Source of the DNA: Chloroflexota bacterium
Lineage (GTDB): Bacteria; Chloroflexota; Dehalococcoidia; DSTF01; JACRBR01
Assembly: GCA_016213125.1 (NCBI GenBank)
Contig: JACRBR010000153.1
Span: 1-6,181, forward strand
Direction of reading: 5' to 3'
DNA: 6,181 nt
Made by a program: the position numbers and the translations under genes. Below the pieces are notes generated by a model. The model made no database searches. It was not told the DNA's origin and saw only the letters and a list, made by a program, of their open reading frames with translations. Positions within the stretch are counted from its first letter, which is position 1. Every line of letters begins with the position of its first letter. Below, piece by piece: positions 4,719 through 6,181 of this stretch.

Positions 4719-5762
4719 TTGAATCGCGTCCGTATCGCCGGCCTGGGGCACTACCTTCCCGAGAAGACCCTGACAAACCTCGACCTGGAGCGCATGGTCG
4801 ATACTTCCGACCAGTGGATCCGCGCCCGGACAGGCATCCAGGAACGCCACATCGCCGCACCGCACGAGACCTCCAGCAGCCTTGGCCTGCATGCAGCCCG
4901 CATGGCCCTCGCAGACGCGCGGATCGACGGCGCGGACATCGACCTCGTCATCGGCGCGACGACGACGCCGGATGGGATGTTCCCCTCGGTGGGGTCGCTG
5001 ATCCAGGACGGGATCGGGGCGAAGCGCGCGGGGGCGTTCGACGTCAACGCGGCGTGCGTGGGGTTCATGTCGGCGCTGGCGACGGCGATGCAGTTCATCG
5101 CGACGGGGGCGTGCGCGCGGGTGCTGGTCGTCGGGACCGAGGTGCTGTCGCGCATCGTCAACTGGGAGGACCGGGGTACGTGCGTGCTGTTCGGCGATGG
5201 CGCCGGGGCGGTGGTGCTGGAGGCTGCGCAGTTCGGCGGGCCGCTCGGGCTGGTGCTGCGGAGCGACGGCTCGAAGAAGCTCGCCCTGTTCGCGGAGGGG
5301 CCGTGCGGGCCGCGGGACGCGAATGGTGAGGGGCCGGCGCATCACCTCTGCATGATTAACATGGAGGGACCGGCGATCTTCAAGTTCGCGGTCCAGGCGA
5401 TGACCCAGGCGGTGCGCGACGCGCTGACGCAGGCATCGCTTCGCGTCGAAGACATCGACCTGCTGGTGCCGCACCAGGCGAATCTTAGAATCATCCAGGG
5501 CACAGCGAAGCATCTGGGCGTGCCGGAGTCGAAGGCGATCGTGACGGTGCACAAGTACGGCAACACATCGTCGGCATCGATCCCGGTGGCGTTAAGCGAG
5601 GCACAGAAGGAAGGCCGGCTGGCGGAGGGAGCACGCCTTGCACTATGTTCGTTCGGTGGCGGACTGGCGTGGGGCTCGATGTTGCTCGAGTACAGCCGTA
5701 CAGGCGTTGTCCCGACGCAGCGGAACGAAGCGCTGGTTGAGGCAAACGCGGCAGGCTCCTAG
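4719..5762 (+). CDS. fabH: Beta-ketoacyl-ACP synthase III (FabH)
   Basis: FabH condenses an acyl-CoA primer, typically acetyl-CoA or a branched short acyl-CoA, with malonyl-ACP. This is the initiating step of type II fatty-acid synthesis in the cytosol. The 347-residue thiolase-fold protein keeps the full catalytic triad: Cys113 in DVNAACVGF, His252 in PHQANLRI and Asn282 in YGNTSSASIP. Other family marks are DQWIRARTGIQERH (31-44), FGDGAGA (158-164) and FGGGLAWGS (312-320). The start is TTG 4719 with GGAG 5 nt upstream; its N terminus (NRVRIAGLGHYLPE) matches family starts. A tail of about 20 residues follows the usual end near residue 326. The gene ends in TAG. No other lipid-synthesis genes (plsX, fabD, fabG, acpP) are adjacent in the window, so it appears to be a single-gene unit. 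Primer preference cannot be read from the sequence. Confidence 0.95.
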   Translation: MNRVRIAGLGHYLPEKTLTNLDLERMVDTSDQWIRARTGIQERHIAAPHETSSSLGLHAARMALADARIDGADIDLVIGATTTPDGMFPSVGSLIQDGIGAKRAGAFDVNAACVGFMSALATAMQFIATGACARVLVVGTEVLSRIVNWEDRGTCVLFGDGAGAVVLEAAQFGGPLGLVLRSDGSKKLALFAEGPCGPRDANGEGPAHHLCMINMEGPAIFKFAVQAMTQAVRDALTQASLRVEDIDLLVPHQANLRIIQGTAKHLGVPESKAIVTVHKYGNTSSASIPVALSEAQKEGRLAEGARLALCSFGGGLAWGSMLLEYSRTGVVPTQRNEALVEANAAGS

Positions 5763-5947
5763 TCCGTTGCATCGCGAATGCGCGAAGACCTGTCAATTTT
5801 GTGCAAATTCCCCATTAATAAACCTCGCGAGGGGATCCAGAGGGTTGTCACGAGGTAGCGCGGCGTCCCTATAATAGGGCCTCCCCGCAGGTTACTCCCC
5901 GCCATTCGTGTATCAGCGCGCCTAATTTTGGATCTGGAGATCATCAT
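5763..5947 (+). other. Intergenic region with AT-rich stretch and inverted repeats
   Basis: This 185-bp gap separates fabH from the next plus-strand gene. It holds an AT-rich patch (about 5791-5822) with the inverted repeat AATTT-TGTGC-AAATT (5795-5809). A 10-bp perfect palindrome CCTCGCGAGG follows at 5823-5832, then a candidate promoter. No U-tract hairpin resembling an intrinsic terminator is visible, and no ORF of convincing coding character was found. Confidence 0.5.
5845..5875 (+). promoter_or_regulatory. Candidate promoter for the exported protein at 5948
   Basis: TTGTCA (5845-5850, five of six matches to TTGACA) and a perfect TATAAT (5870-5875) are 19 nt apart, slightly longer than ideal. 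Transcription would start near 5882, giving a leader of about 65 nt. The -10 box lies within a 13-bp inverted repeat, CCCTAT-A-ATAGGG (5867-5879). That could be an operator, although TATAAT itself is partly self-complementary. This is the best sigma-70-type promoter in the window. Confidence 0.55.
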
Positions 5948-6181
5948 ATGACAGCGCATCGGATCTGGATCGCCGGCCTGGCCGTGCTCATGATCGGCGC
6001 CCTCGCGGTTTCGGGAGCATTCTTCATGCGAGGCCTGAACGCCGAGGGAGCGATCGACAACGACTACGAACTCTACGTCGACTGCAACCCTGGTGGCGCG
6101 GTCGATGCATCCTGCAGTCCGGCCGCAGGGGCCGTCAGCGTCGACGTCGTCCTGAAGAACACGACCGGCAGTGGCATCGCG
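5948..6181 (+). CDS. N terminus of an exported or membrane-anchored protein, cut by window edge
   Basis: I do not recognise the family. The first 78 residues are visible from ATG 5948, with GGAG (5936-5939) 8 nt upstream. The N terminus MTAHRIWIAGLAVLMIGALAVSGAFF has a short positive start and a hydrophobic stretch (about 7-27), so it is a signal peptide or an N-terminal anchor. The mature part begins with an acidic segment (EGAIDNDYELYVDC), two cysteines (C50 and C60) and an alternating pattern AVSVDVVLKNTTGSGIA. That pattern suggests the start of a beta-sandwich, possibly cohesin-like or another adhesion-type domain. The pattern is short, so the domain call is inference. It has its own candidate promoter and lies 185 bp after fabH on the same strand. 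It runs off the window. Confidence 0.75.
   Translation, partial: MTAHRIWIAGLAVLMIGALAVSGAFFMRGLNAEGAIDNDYELYVDCNPGGAVDASCSPAAGAVSVDVVLKNTTGSGIA

Noticed and set aside
4708..4722. A four-codon upstream ORF (ATG GAG TTG GCT TGA) overlapping the fabH start
   Set aside because: Such short ORFs arise by chance, and its ATG overlaps the GGAG that serves the fabH TTG start. It has no ribosome binding site of its own.
4524..5552. A 342-codon minus-strand ORF opposite fabH
   Set aside because: It is rich in Arg, His and Asp with no family features, and fabH on the other strand has an intact catalytic triad.
1..6181. CRISPR array, tRNA, rRNA, transposase or phage genes
   Set aside because: I looked on both strands and saw no regularly spaced long repeats, no tRNA-like or rRNA segments and no mobile-element genes.

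Overview
The window is strongly GC-rich bacterial DNA with five complete or near-complete genes, one partial gene at the right edge, and one regulatory element that can be named with near certainty. The left half, on the minus strand, is a class I heat-shock operon. It reads in the order CIRCE operator, hrcA, grpE, a small helical protein of unknown function, then dnaK, which leaves the window at base 1. The single-copy CIRCE overlaps the 5' untranslated region of hrcA, so HrcA probably represses the whole cluster including itself. HrcA/CIRCE control, GC-rich DNA, and secreted NHL/dockerin-like proteins together suggest a GC-rich, non-proteobacterial lineage. Chloroflexota (Dehalococcoidia-like) is my best guess, but this rests on gene style only and is weak.

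Region by region: 1-1079 is dnaK (minus), with an in-frame TAG at 87-89 that breaks an otherwise perfectly conserved reading frame. 1111-1317 is a 68-residue charged helical protein. 1318-1394 is a spacer holding a degenerate 7-bp tandem repeat and an 8-bp hairpin. 1395-1940 is grpE. 1941-2052 is a spacer with a second perfect 8-bp palindrome that looks like a dispersed repeat. 2053-3096 is hrcA, and 3109-3135 is CIRCE with a candidate promoter just upstream. 3205-4548 (minus) is a secreted NHL beta-propeller protein with a C-terminal dockerin-like calcium-binding domain. 4549-4718 is a divergent intergenic region. 4719-5762 (plus) is fabH, starting at TTG. 5763-5947 is a locally AT-rich spacer with a candidate promoter, and 5948-6181 (plus) is the start of an exported protein cut by the window edge.

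How the genes work together: DnaK and its nucleotide-exchange factor GrpE form the Hsp70 chaperone machine, and HrcA with CIRCE provides its heat-responsive switch. No dnaJ is visible; it may lie beyond base 1. FabH (initiation of type II fatty-acid synthesis) is transcribed away from this operon and is not functionally tied to it. The two exported proteins flanking fabH are unrelated to stress response. One carries a dockerin-like module and the other may begin a beta-sandwich domain, but a cohesin-dockerin partnership is only a hypothesis.

I do not see a new multi-gene defence or mobile system here. The items most worth a second look are the amber codon inside dnaK, the small conserved-looking ORF between grpE and dnaK, the regular cysteine pairing in the NHL protein, and the dispersed-repeat-like hairpins inside the heat-shock operon.
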